From contig NC_092354.1 of NCBI RefSeq assembly GCF_963676685.1, positions 15,506,746 through 15,570,745 on the forward strand: DNA of 64,000 bases. The letters are read 5' to 3'. Source of the DNA: Mytilus edulis (Eukaryota > Mollusca > Bivalvia > Mytilida > Mytilidae). The translations under genes and the position numbers were made by a program. Shown piece after piece: positions 34,931 through 45,325 of this stretch. The notes under the pieces were generated by a model that was given only the letters and a program-made list of their open reading frames with translations, was not told where the DNA came from and did not search any database. The stretch's first letter is position 1. The number at the start of each line of letters is the position of its first letter.

Positions 34931-36230
34931 AAAAAGTCACCAAACATTACATTTTTTGTTGACGAAAATAATATGTACATACGTTTTGTACATATTCTAT
35001 GTTCAAATCATTCCTTATTTCCGGAGCTAATGCATTCTTGGTAATATTTTTAAAAGTGTACATCAAAAGTTGTGATTGGCTGTAACGAACGTGATAAGGT
35101 TGGTTCCCTCCGTAAAATATTCAGTATGTTAAATGACGGCCGGGTTCCAGTCTAAAACGTGATAAACAATCACGGTAAAATGCAACTAATGACGTGAACG
35201 CCAAAACTATGTGCTCCGAAAGGGCAAACACTTTCCATCTTCATGTGAAGAACCCGTCGTAATACTATTTGCAATTACAAAACCAGTATTTTGATAGTTT
35301 TATTGTGTTTCACAAGCCCTTTTATCTAATTAATAGAATCTGTTATAGTCTGTTTAAAGAGGTCTTATTTATTGTTTGTATAGACTTTTAAACTAGATTG
35401 TATAGTCTGCTTAACGAGATCTCATTTTCTGTATATAATACATAACGAGATAGTACTTATCTCCATACTCCATATATTGTTACGTCCAGGTCATACTTTC
35501 CTCTTTTACTAGAATGAAACAAAAGGATTAGTACCAACATTATGTATCATAACCAGCGGATATAGGTACCCCAAAAGCAAAGAAACAAGGACAGCAAAAA
35601 GTAACTGTTCTAATCCTCGTACAGTAAACACCTACTGCCATACACTTTATCCGATTTCTTTACATGAATTTATCTGTGAAAACGATAGTTTATTTCGAAA
35701 TACAGTGCTGTTCATCCTTAAATATATTATACCTTTGTTTTACGAAAATGTCAATTAAATAGTTGAGGGATAAATGTGTTTTAACAGGCTTGACTGACTC
35801 ATCACATGCTGTATTGAACATGTACGTACCTCCCTTTCCGATTCTGACGATTTGAAGAGAGAGATAGCTAATTAAGGATCTTAATCAATCCTACTACATC
35901 ATTAGGAATCACTATCACACAACTTTACTTGTCCACAAAACGCAGCATATAATGCAAATTCGAAGAATTAGTCTAGTCTTTAGTCGACTTCACCTTTTTT
36001 TTTGGGGGGGGGGGATTCACCGCTAAGGGGGTACTTATACCCGACGATGATGCCACACAGTGAACAATTTTTTCGGATTTTTCTGTACAGCGTGACCTAT
36101 TTATCGCCAAAAAGTAGACACATGATCGCATGCAGTTTCTGCAGAATATAGACCTACGTGTGCTGACATGAATTATCATTGATATGGTTATATTTATAAA
36201 TTAACTGTTTACAAAATTTAATAGAATGTT
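34930..36230. other. Intergenic stretch, mostly unassigned
   Basis: A family-C scrap may lie at 35212-35265 ('gtgctccgaaagggcaaaca', 'gaacccgtcgtaatac'). A T/G run occurs at 35993-36013. No gene. Confidence 0.4.
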
Positions 36231-36264
36231 TGAAATACTAAGACTTTTCTACCTCAGGAATAGA

Positions 36265-36425
36265 TTGCCTGTATTTGGCAAAACTTTTAGAAAATTTGGT
36301 CTTTAATGCTCTGCAACGTCGTACTTTATTTGGCCTTTTTTCCACTTTTTGAGTTTTTTGTAGACGAAACGCGCGTCTGGCGTATATACAAAATTTAGTC
36401 CTGATATCTATGATGAGTTTATCCC
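36265..36425 (+). repeat. Family-D interspersed repeat
   Basis: 'tgtatttggcaaaactttta', 'ttggtctttaatgctctgca', 'ttttgtagacgaaacgcgcg', 'tctggcgtatatac', 'tatctatgatgagttta'. Confidence 0.75.
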
Positions 36426-36477
36426 ATAGAACATTCATTAGTTCTGAACGATATATTGAATAATTGATTAATTTGTG

Positions 36478-36655
36478 TTTAAAATGGCGGAGGAAGCCGG
36501 ATTGTTCGGATAGAACCCCCTACCTTCGATAGGAACACTGAAAATCCTAGTCAATTAATAATAGAGTGGAGCGGGATGCAAACCATCAACCTAAGTGTTG
36601 GAATGCCAATACTAATATTTACACCACTCGGCCACCGAACCCCCTGGACAATAGA
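36478..36655 (-). repeat. tRNA-derived SINE, minus strand
   Basis: Reverse complement has the head 'ggttcggtggccgagtgg' and the body 'cctatcgaaggtagggggtt', 'ccggcttcctccgcca', matching 22953-23160 in order. The apparent ATGGCGG start at 36484 is the complement of this body and soon meets a stop. Confidence 0.75.
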
Positions 36656-36852
36656 AACTCGGGGTATAGAAGAATGCCGTATCTATGTTCCGTACAAAGT
36701 GGTTTTACTTTCAACGGCGTTTTCATATCGCTTGTTATTTCGTAAGTCAAAAGTTACTGTTGAATGCATCTCGAACACAAAACAAACACTATACAAAAAC
36801 TATATGACTATTTTTTTTCTGGAAATGAAGTTTATCTACTTGTATTTGATTA

Positions 36853-37245
36853 AAATTGAGAATGGAAATGGGGAATGGGGAATGGGGAATGTGTCAAAGA
36901 GACAACAACCCGACCATAGAACACACAACAGCAGAAGGTCACTAACAGGTCTTCAATGCAGCGAGAAATTCTCGCACCCGGAGGCGTCCTTCAGCTGGCC
37001 TCTAAACAAATATATATACTAGTTCAGGGATAATGAAAGCCATACTAAACTCCAAAGTGTACACAAGAAACTAAAATTGAAAATAATACAAGACTAACAA
37101 AGGCCAGAGGCTCCTGACTTCGAACAGGCACAAAAATGCGGCGGGGTTAAACATGTTTATGAGATCTCAACCCTTCCCCTATACCTCTAACCGATGTAGA
37201 AAAGTAAACGCATAACAATACGTACATTAAAATTCAGATTAAAAG
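36853..37245 (+). repeat. Family-B repeat, full-length reference copy
   Basis: 'aaaattgagaatggaaatgg' start, three tandem 'ggggaat' units (36868-36890) where other copies have one, then 'gagacaacaacccgaccata', 'gaggcgtccttcagctggcc', 'gcggcggggttaaacatgtt' and 'tacctctaaccgatgtagaa'. The 148-codon frame that runs into it is a shadow. Confidence 0.85.
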
Positions 37246-37249
37246 TATT

Positions 37250-37785
37250 TAGTCATTTCGTAATAATTTTTAAAAAAAATACAGTTTCAATTTGTTAATT
37301 TTTGATCCAAGTATATTTTTTTCTATTCCAAAATCGATCCAATCACTTCATACTTTATACTTTTTATAATTAATATAAGCGTAGTCCGTATAAATGGTTA
37401 AACGAAATAAATTTAACAAAGAAACTGGATAGATCATAGATACAACTTCGTCTATCAAAAAACACGTTATCAATAGGGTTATAAATTACAGTAATTGATT
37501 TTTAGACATAAAAGCAGTTTTTTGTTTTATAATTGTTTTAAAGATAAAATTTATCATATTCTCTCCCATAAGGTGATATAATTAGATATCGAACTCATTG
37601 AGTTTTACCGATTTCAGACAGACGACAGCTTGCACGCTTTTGTAACAGGCATGGATAAAGTATCATCTTACCAAAAGTTTGATTTTTAATGTGTATATTA
37701 TGTTGATATATTATCTAATATTGGAAAACAGTATAAAAACAAGGTCTAAAATACGTAGTGTTTAAAAGTACCGTTGAAACAAAAA
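37250..37785. other. Intergenic stretch, nothing recognised
   Basis: AT-rich. No gene or matched repeat. Confidence 0.4.
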
Positions 37786-38070
37786 CAAAAGTAGTTGTGG
37801 TTATCAATGAGTCAACTATCCACATGAGTCCCAATGAGGTGGATAAGTGAAAACTATAAAACGTACGGCTTATATTACCTCGACATAGAGGGTTGAAATA
37901 AATAAAATTGAGAATGGAAATGGGGAATGTGCCAAAGAGACAACAACCCGACCATAGAAAAAAAAACAACAGCAGAAGGTCACCAACAGGTCTTCAATGT
38001 AGCGAGAAATTCCCGCACCCGGAGGCGTCCTTCAGCTGGCCCCTAAACAAACATAAATTATACTAGTTCA
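37785..38070 (+). repeat. Diverged family-A scrap followed by family-B copy
   Basis: 'gttatcaatgagtcaactatccac' resembles family A. From 37902 a clean family-B 5' part runs to 'ctagttcattcttg'. Confidence 0.7.
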
Positions 38071-38397
38071 TTCTTGTTGATAACTCCATAATTACAAGAC
38101 CACCATATATGGAGTCTTTATATCTATCTGATTTGATTGACACTTTTAGATGCACATGTAAATATTGTTCAGAAAAAATAATGTAAATACAGTCGCGTTG
38201 AAAACTTCCTGGACGGTTGTCTAGATAGTCTTGTGAAGGTGAGTCACAACATTGTAACATTCGGGACTACCTTTGCGGGGGTGGGGGTAAACGGAAGTGC
38301 TCTCCAGACGTATAGGCATAAATGTGAACGATATTCAATTTATAACAGAAAACATATGAAAAATACATAAAATATCAACCAATTGATTTTCAACATA

Positions 38398-38574
38398 CAG
38401 TGAAACCTGACTAAACCGAACCCTTTCGGGACTTGAGATTTCGTTCGGTTTTGGCAGGTATTCGGTTTCATCAGGTTCACAATGCATAAAATGTGATATG
38501 ATTGGTCTTCAGAACAAGTTTGGATTAGACAGGTTTCCGGTTTATTCAAGGTTCGGTTTAATCAGGTTTCACTG
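38398..38574. mobile_element. 177-bp MITE, pogo/Tigger-like, copy 1
   Basis: Terminal inverted repeats CAGTGAAACCTGACTAAACC and its near-complement ending GGTTTCACTG, flanked by TA on both sides (38396-38397, 38575-38576). TA targets and CAGTG ends fit the Tc1/mariner-pogo group. The interior has two more near-palindromic 'ttcggttt' words. Differs from copy 2 (43253-43429) by a single base that I could find. The minus-strand 69-codon frame is a shadow. Confidence 0.9.
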
Positions 38575-38579
38575 TACTT

Positions 38580-39015
38580 ATAAAAGCTGTAACTGAAAGG
38601 AATACGAACCTACCACACCACGTCAGATTAATTAATTACAATTCTTCAGTTAAGTTGTTTTCTCAATTCTGGTATCATTTTCCGAAGTAGCATTGTAAGT
38701 CAAGTAATTAAATTTCGCATTTTTGTTCTTTTTATCAATAACTATAATTTTAAATGCTGTTAACAGATTTTTTCATTTTTGCAGGTATTTTTTTAGTGTA
38801 CAAAAAAACAACCGCAGACCCTTCCACCTTAAAATATTATAATAATGATGATTATACAAACTAAAGAAAATCAAAATTGCACCTCCCCGTAAAAATATTA
38901 AATTGTGCAATAAAATACTAAAACTAAACAAAATAGAAAAAGAACAAAGAAGGTTTAAACCACTCAAATATCAATAAAAATAAATCAGAAACACCGTACT
39001 TTATTTGAAAAACTG
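38580..39015. other. Intergenic stretch, nothing recognised
   Basis: Short AT-rich frames only. Confidence 0.4.
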
Positions 39016-39027
39016 CATGATTGAGGG

Positions 39028-39118
39028 TAACTCGAATGATTCATCGCCCTCTATCGGTCAGTGTCCTCTCGAGCGACCGATAGTGAGTCGGAATATAACG
39101 ACTGGATTATTCGGGTTA
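39028..39118. mobile_element. 91-bp MITE with perfect 9-bp target duplication
   Basis: Ends TAACTCGAATGATTCATCG / CGACTGGATTATTCGGGTTA are inverted. GATTGAGGG is present immediately outside both ends (39019-39027 and 39119-39127). A 9-bp duplication suggests Mutator-like mobilisation. Related copies lie at 40997-41101 and 45219-45325. Confidence 0.85.
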
Positions 39119-39229
39119 GATTGAGGGTTCTTTTATCTGTTATGTTTTATATTAAATCATATATCATACTTAATCAATATACAATGCATTGTTTATGCTG
39201 TTGTAAAAGTTTTATGCAAATATAAGAGG

Positions 39230-39480
39230 GCGGTTTAGCCCATTTTATATTGGTTAACTTGTTTGTTACTGATGTTATATTTGTTATTCTCGTGGTGTTT
39301 TGTCTTATGCTTGGTCCGTTTCTGTGTGTGTTACGTTTCGGTGTTATGTCGTTGTTCTCCTCTTATATTTAATGCGTTTCCCTCGGTTTTTGTTTGTTAT
39401 CCCGATTTTGTTTTTTGTCCATGGATTTATGAGTTTTGAACAGCGGTATGCTACTGTTGCCTTTATATATCGTTTATAAT
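39230..39480 (+). repeat. Family-F interspersed repeat
   Basis: 'gtccgtttctgtgtgtgtta', 'tcggtgttatgtcgttgttc', 'atgcgtttccctcggttttt', 'gaacagcggtatgctactgt', 'tgcctttata'. Other copies: 56757-56935 (+), 53225-53345 (minus), 52590-52630 (+). Confidence 0.75.
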
Positions 39481-40080
39481 ATAGCACCCCGTTATTCTCA
39501 ATTCTTTATTCTAACATGACGTCCTTCAAATGCTTTGAGTACACGACGGTTGTAAAATATGAATATATTGCCAGGGCTGTTCCGATCGTACTCCCACGTC
39601 ATATGTTTTTTTCTGAATGATATCGACGTCTTAGAACGATCCATTATTCTCAGTTTTTTATTATATTTTAAGGACAATTATTCTGTGCATTTTGTCCATT
39701 ATTCTCATTTCTTTGAAGACACTATCCACTGATATCCTTGTAAGCTTTGCAATCTCTTATTATAAAACTCTACACATGCATGTTAAACAAAAGATCAATT
39801 TCATGATGAACTTAAAATAATCTTTTGCACATATTTATATATAAATTGATTTGCGTTAAGAGATAAAAGACTGTAAATTGTTACCCCACGCAAGTGCTGA
39901 TCTAGCCATTTTTCAAAGAAAGTGGGATTTTAACCCAAGATAAAAATGGGGTTCAACCATATGTCTCAATTCAAAGGCATTGATCGTTAAAAAAAGGGGG
40001 TCCAAATCCCGGATCACGCTTGAGATACGCCACTGCACACATATACATCTTTTTCAACGAGTAGTCCATGTATATTTCCT
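39480..40080. other. Intergenic stretch with 'attattctc' words
   Basis: Serial 'cgttattctcaattctttat', 'ccattattctcagttttt' and 'ccattattctcatttctt' (39490-39720) belong to the family also seen at 33.5 kb. Nothing else was recognised. Confidence 0.45.
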
Positions 40081-40082
40081 TA

Positions 40083-40425
40083 CAAGAGGGACGAAAGATA
40101 CCAGAGGAACAGTCAAACTCATAGATTGAAAACAAACTGACAACGACATGCCCTAAAAAAAACCCAGACAAACAATAGTAAAGAAGACACAACATAGAAA
40201 ACTAAAGACTAAGCAACACGAACCCCACCAAAAACTGTGGGTGATATCAGGTGCTCCGGAAGGGTACGCAGATCCTGCTCCACATGTGGTACCCGTCGTG
40301 TTGCTTATATTATTACAAATCCGGTAAATAGTCTAATTCTGTAGGTCCCATTCGTGAAAGGGAAAGGCTATTGTAGTTAAGACATAAGGAACATATCAGA
40401 CATCATCTGTGAAATGCACAATTGC
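40083..40425 (-). repeat. Family-C repeat
   Basis: 'agagggacgaaagataccag' to 'gaacatatcagacatcatct', including 'ccacatgtggtacccgtcgt'. Confidence 0.85.
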
Positions 40426-40843
40426 GAAAGTATATATATATATCTTAATATTATTAATTCGTATATTTTAACAAATTTGATTCGTTTAGGGATAGTCACA
40501 TGTTAAACTATATTTTCGAAGGTAGAGAGAAAACGGCATATAGCAAAAAGCATATTGACCTGCAAAAAGCATATTGCAGGGTTATTTTTAGAATATCTAA
40601 AAACCAATATACTTTGTGACGTCGTGTAATGAATTTCAGGATATTGTTTAACGATTTGAAACACATGATATCTGTGATCAATCATTTGACGAAAACAATC
40701 TTCAAATACATAAGATGTTAAAAAAAAAGTAAATGAAATAACAAATAATATGTTGTTATTGTCAAGGAGACAATGTATCTATAAAGTTCCAACAAACCTA
40801 AATGACGATTTTGATACAAATATGGTCAGAAATTAATAATATA

Positions 40844-40984
40844 ACAAACATAGCCTTTGGATGAGGTCAATACAGTATATATCGACCCAAAGAAGTATAT
40901 CGACCTCGGACTTCGTCCTCAGTCAATATACTTCTTTCAGGTCAATATATCCTTGTATCGACCTCATACAAAGGCTATATTTGT
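40844..40984. mobile_element. Palindromic MITE-like element
   Basis: ACAAACATAGCCTTTG and its near-complement (CAAAGGCTATATTTGT) bound a hairpin whose arms continue with 'gaggtcaata' / 'tatcgacctc' and 'aaagaagtata' / 'tatacttcttt'. 'gacctcggacttcg-tcctcagtc' is at the tip. It ends 12 bp before the next MITE. Confidence 0.75.
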
Positions 40985-40996
40985 ATAATATCAAAC

Positions 40997-41101
40997 TAAC
41001 TCGATTAATTCAGTCCTTCCCCATTATCGATCTCACCTACTTATAAGGTTAATTAAGTAATCGTAGATCAGCGGAATATAACGACTGAATTATTCGGGTT
41101 A
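40997..41101. mobile_element. Mutator-like MITE, copy 2 of the 39028 family
   Basis: Ends TAACTCGATTAATTCAGTCC and GACTGAATTATTCGGGTTA are inverted. The interior matches 45219-45325 ('ttatcgatctcaccta', 'taatcgtagatcagcggaat'). Confidence 0.8.
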
Positions 41102-41110
41102 ATACCCAAC

Positions 41111-41453
41111 ATGCACAGGACAGCCGTGGTGTAGTGGTTAGTGCATCGGACTACTAACACAAAGGTTCCTGATTCGATTCCCGTTCCAGGATGAAAATTT
41201 CATGGACTGAATATTCGGCTCTCCCTTGACACCATATCCGAGTATGGTCTTGAGGAAACCGTCGGAAGGGGACGATAAATGGCTGACCTGTGTTAAGAGA
41301 GAGCCATATCTCTTGCACGTAAAAGACACCCTTGTAGATTTCGAAAAAGAATAGGTTAATGCCGCTACAAGGCAGCACTCGCACCCGCCAAGTGGAAAGG
41401 GATTAATATAAGTTTGCTTCTTAATCCACTATTAATAAATAAGTTTAAACTAG
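41111..41453 (+). repeat. tRNA-derived SINE with 8-bp target duplication
   Basis: Head with box A 'tggtgtagtggttag' and box B 'gattcgattccc', then 'gaatattcggctctcccttg', 'cacgtaaaagacaccctt', 'atgccgctacaaggcagc' and 'gcacccgccaagtggaaagg'. TACCCAAC precedes (41103-41110) and follows it (41454-41461). The paralogous site in unit 2 (about 45327) has one copy and no SINE. Frames across it on the minus strand are shadows. Not a functional tRNA gene: the anticodon arm does not fold as a cloverleaf. Confidence 0.9.
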
Positions 41454-41956
41454 TACCCAACCTTAAGTTATGTTCACTAAAAAAATCATTTCCACACAAT
41501 AGGACCTTGCATTTAATTTATGTGCTATCTTGTAGAGTAGACATGTATGGTAAATGTTTACTTAATTTTCACAGTCTAGAAAAAACCCTTATAAAACCTA
41601 CATCTCTTTTGTTCATATTAAGGGGAAGGATCTCAGACGATTTGACCTAGAATTATACAAGTCTTTAATTTTCAGACATATTATCTTACTTTTGATAGTC
41701 TTGAGAAATCTATAAATCCACTTTTTTTTTGTTAATATCAAAAGAAATCTTAAAATATACGGGTTGAACTTGGTTCACACTTTATTTTTCAGATATGAAC
41801 GTATATATTCATTCTTAGGTTATATATGAATGTTAAAAGATAACCTATACCCTATATATCTTAATGTTATACAAACAATCTTTTTTCTCATAATACTGGT
41901 CCTTGATTTATACTTTATTGAGGTAGGTTTTTACAGATCACCTCTAGTTTACGGAG

Positions 41957-42178
41957 GGCTTAAGGGGTTAGACCTTGGTTCAGGGAGATAACTCTTTTAA
42001 TCAGTTAAACGTTTGTACAAGTCAAGTTCATCAATGTATTTTAAGCAATTACCTGAAACAGATTGAAAATAATCTATGTAACCTAGAAGCTTAGAACATG
42101 TTTTTGAAAATGGTTGACACAAACGTACTGATGATTTTAAGAGTTATTTCCCTTAACCTAGGTCTGCCACCTTAAGCC
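41957..42178. mobile_element. MITE with GGCTTAAGG ends
   Basis: 'ggcttaaggggttagacctt', 'cagggagataactctttt' is inverted against 'aagagttatttccctt', 'aggtctgccaccttaagcc'. Absent from the equivalent point of unit 2 (about 45828), so it inserted after the duplication. Confidence 0.8.
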
Positions 42179-42659
42179 TTTATCTTACTCAGTTTTAGTT
42201 TTTTGTGTTCTTTGTGTACTTTTAATTGTTTGTCTGTTTGTCTTTTCCCTTTCAGCCATAACGTTGTCAGTTTATTTTGAACTTTAAGTTTGAATGCCCT
42301 CTTGTTTGTTTCGCCTCTCTTTTATAAAGTAAAGGTTTAGAGATAAATTAATACCAACACCTCTTTTGTTTATAAAAGATGAAAAAACATGCAGTAGATT
42401 TAATCTTGGAATATACTAATTCTTAATTGTTGAGACATATATGCAAAAGATAAAAATTAAGGTAAAGTTGATCTTGAATGAATTTGGCTATTTTTGTTAA
42501 CGGTCTTTTTGGTCATGTATCTTCATTTGTTTCGATTCTTACACATCTTTAACTTTCAAATAATCGGTTTTTAGCGTTTCTAATGAAAGTAAAGCCAGAA
42601 AAGCGCTTCGGGTGCATGCAATTTATAACGTGTTCTATTCAATTTTGTCATCATAGATT

Positions 42660-42900
42660 CGACAGGAAAGTCCGTAGAAACCGTATAACCAATTTATTTT
42701 TCTTACCAAAAGAAATCTTAAGATATACGATGTAACCTTTATTTTTGAATACTTAATGAAACCATGTCCTTTAGATAATAATATTATCAGGGTAACTTAA
42801 CGTTAGATGTGTATCAGTAAGGTCATTTTTAACAGCTTTAGTGCAATACATCTATTATCAAGTGTTTTAATAAGTAAATATTCATTTGTAGGTTATACAT
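42660..42900. repeat. Block A of the local duplication array
   Basis: 'tcgacaggaaagtccgtaga', 'ataatattatcagggtaact', 'gtgtatcagtaaggtcattt', 'caagtgttttaataagtaaa', 'ttcatttgtaggttataca'. The same order is found at 44601-44720, 46563-46850 and 47640-47720. Confidence 0.8.
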
Positions 42901-42949
42901 GATGATTAAGAGATAAATTTATACTACATTGATTATGTACATGTATAAC

Positions 42950-43250
42950 AACAAGATTGTCAATGAGACAAGTTTCCGAAAAGTTCAAATGCAGTCGATA
43001 TAAGCAATTACATGTATATGGCCTTCAACAATGACAAATCCATAATATATAGTCGACATTAAAAGGCCCTACATGAAAAATGTGAAACAATCAAGTCAAA
43101 TGTGAAAACTGACGGCGTAATTTTGAAGAAAAAAAAAACAATGTACGAAACAAATATGACATGCATGAACAAACGACAACTGAATTACAGGATCCTGACT
43201 TGGGACAGTCACATACATACAGAATATGACGAGGTTTTTGAATATCTATC
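42950..43250 (+). repeat. Family-A repeat, part of duplicated block A
   Basis: 'aagattgtcaatgagacaag', 'tatggccttcaacaatgac', 'aattacaggatcctgacttg'. Copies sit at the same place in blocks B, C and D, so the insertion predates the duplications. Confidence 0.75.
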
Positions 43251-43252
43251 TA

Positions 43253-43429
43253 CAGTGAAACCTGACTAAACCGAACCCTTTCGGGACTTGAGATTTCGTT
43301 CGGTTTTGGCAGGTATTCGGTTTCATCAGGTTCACAATGCATAAAATGTGATATGATTGGTCTTCAGAACAAGTTTGGATTAGACAGGTTTCCGGTTTAT
43401 TCAGGGTTCGGTTTAATCAGGTTTCACTG
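43253..43429. mobile_element. 177-bp pogo/Tigger-like MITE, copy 2
   Basis: Same length and ends as 38398-38574, TA at 43251-43252 and 43430-43431. It interrupts 'gaatatctatcta / tatttaaccctgtcc'. The paralogue at about 47577-47602 reads through ('tttttatctatatgaaaccc' then 'tgtcc'), giving an empty site with one TA. Confidence 0.92.
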
Positions 43430-43460
43430 TATATTTAACCCTGTCCCCATAGAAGTAAAT

Positions 43461-44600
43461 ATTAGACCTTTTCAACAACTCTCGGCACCTATAGTTGAGA
43501 ACAACTACGACAGGTAAAATGTGAATGGTCGTCTCAAAATTTTTTTTTTAGATCATTATTTATTTTATTGCTTTCAATGACAATGATACAACTTTCCTAC
43601 AGAGTCCAAATGACATGGATTTTTTAATTTATTATAAAGAAAATGATGGACTTTAAGTCACATTTCATCTTTTTAGACGTTTAGTTTCTAGCTGTCCTGG
43701 TGGAATTTGGAGAAAAAAAACAAAAACCAAAGCATGTTTTATTTCAGTTGATATTTGATTAAACAATGATTATGTATGTTGACAAGGGCGGCACATGTTT
43801 CCACAATGTCTGCTAGTTTTGTCCTTGGTGCCTTCATAATGTACTCAATACTTTGTATCTTTTAAATTCACCAATTTGGTGTTCCACTTGAATTCTGTAT
43901 TCACCAATCACTGCTTAAATGTTTTAACATTGAAACGAGGGATCAATTATATATTTTTTTCAATATTCATGTAGGAAAAACATCATCTCTAACAAGATAT
44001 CTTGCAGCTGAGAAGTCCGTCGTTGACAAAAAAAAAATTAAAAAAAAAGATGTGAAATTTTCCTTCGACCTTAAAAATCAATATGTGATTATCCCTCCAG
44101 AAATTGAATATGTACATCAACTAAGGTGAAGACCGGTGGAAAAACACCAAGTTGGTCGTGTTCACAAGTGTGATACGGACGGACGGTCCAGTTATCATTT
44201 TTCATTAATTTTGAAAAATTTCATAAAAGCTTTTACACCAACAAATTACTTGTTATTTGCATGCGGCAAATATTTGGTGAAAGACTCACATAATCATAAA
44301 AAATAAAGAGAAAGTGGGTTAGGATGCAGAATGATTGCAGTATTTTTTAATCAATTCAACATGAAATGTCGTTCAAATACATACGAAATAAGAATATTAT
44401 ATGACGGAGACATATATTTATTTATTTGTTTGGTTGATAGATATTCTTAAGCTATATAGTCAAAACAGTATATAACCGCAAATCCAGTATGTTTCGTAAT
44501 GATAATCATGATGGTTTTTGTCTTTGTGACGACCCATCCATTTTACCTGTAAACTGTAGGTGTCATTAGTCGGTGTCGAGAGATGTTGAAAAGGTCTATT
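43461..44600. mobile_element. TIR element, about 1.14 kb, non-coding
   Basis: 'tagaccttttcaacaactct', 'cggcacc', 'acaggtaaaatgtgaatggt' at the left end returns inverted at the right end (44530-44600: 'gacgacccatccattttacc', 'tgtcgagagatgttgaaaag', 'gtcta'). It sits exactly between blocks A and B, where the paralogous C-D junction (47600-47645) is uninterrupted. The target duplication is not clear. No ORF. Confidence 0.65.
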
Positions 44601-44860
44601 ACCAGGGTACATTACCGTTAAAGTTGTATCTGTGAGGTCATTGCTAACAGCTCTAGTGCGATACATCTATTATCAAGTGTTTTAATCAGTAAACATTCAT
44701 TTATAGGTTATACTTGAGATATATATATAAGAATAAGATGTGGTATCATTGTCATTGAGACATCCTTCCGTCAACTTTCAATTGAAGTGGATATAAGCAA
44801 TTATAGGCCACTTTTTGAACTTTGACAATGATTAAAACCCTTACAGTATAGTCTTATTGT
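44601..44860. repeat. Block B of the local duplication array
   Basis: 'ttaccagggtacattaccgt', 'atctattatcaagtgtttta', 'atttataggttatactt', then a family-A 5' part (44730-44860). Confidence 0.75.
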
Positions 44861-45095
44861 TCTGATGCGTCGTAAACCAATCGCCTGTCCCGTTTATATA
44901 TCTTTTGTGCTGATGCGTCGCAAACCAATCGTCTGTCCGTTTATATATCTGTTTGTGCTGATGCAGCGTAAACCAATCATCTGTCCGTTTATACATCTGT
45001 TTGTGCTGATGCGGCGTAATTAACCAATCGTCTGTCCGTTTATATATCTGTTTGTGCTGCTGCGTCGTAAACCAATCGTCTAATCGTTTATATAT
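44859..45095. repeat. 48-bp tandem repeat, five copies
   Basis: Starts at 44859, 44907, 44955, 45003 and 45054 (last spacing 51 because of 3 extra bases, 'att', in copy 4). The unit contains 'gtgctgatgcgtcgtaaacc', 'aatcgtctgtccgtttatat', 'atctgttt'. Each unit carries CCAAT. Confidence 0.95.
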
Positions 45096-45218
45096 TTTTT
45101 TTTTAAATCAGTCCTTGATTTGTCCATTATTTTTCAGAAATGCTTGTTACTACTCATTAATAGGTTATACAGGAATTCGATAGTATAAGAATAACTTAAT
45201 ATTCAACTACATTTTTTG

Positions 45219-45325
45219 TAACCCGAATAATTCAGTCCTTCTTCGTAATCGATCTCTCCTACGTAGTTAATGACGTAATCGTAGATCAGCGGAATATAGC
45301 GACTGTCACTGAATTAATCGGGTTA
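45219..45325. mobile_element. Mutator-like MITE, copy 3 of the 39028 family
   Basis: TAACCCGAATAATTCAGTCC ... ATCGGGTTA, with a 5-bp internal duplication 'gactgtcactgaa'. Co-duplicated with copy 2, not an independent insertion. Confidence 0.8.

Larger units (their letters stand above)
40997..43460. repeat. Segmental duplication unit 1 (upstream of the GT31 gene)
   Basis: Co-linear with unit 2 (45219-47640). Shared ordered landmarks: 9-bp-TSD MITE; 'aaaatcatttccacacaata'; 'agtctagaaaaa' then 'acatctcttttgttcatatt'; 'aagaaatcttaaaatatacg'; 'ttcagatatgaa'; 'ttacagatcacctc'; 'aacacctcttttgtttataa'; 'tttcaaataatcgg'; 'cgacaggaaagt'; 'ttatcagggta'; 'caagtgttttaataagtaaa'; family-A copy; 'ccctgtcc'. 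Length differs because each unit carries different insertions. Confidence 0.85.

Noticed and set aside
36484..36520. ATGGCGGAGGAAG start resembling a first exon
   Set aside because: It hits a stop after nine codons and is the complement of a SINE body.
36576..37022. 148-codon plus-strand frame
   Set aside because: Starts in a reversed SINE and ends inside a family-B repeat. No domain and no conservation expected.
41111..41185. tRNA gene candidate at the SINE head
   Set aside because: Has A and B boxes but is bounded by an 8-bp duplication together with 270 bp of SINE body.
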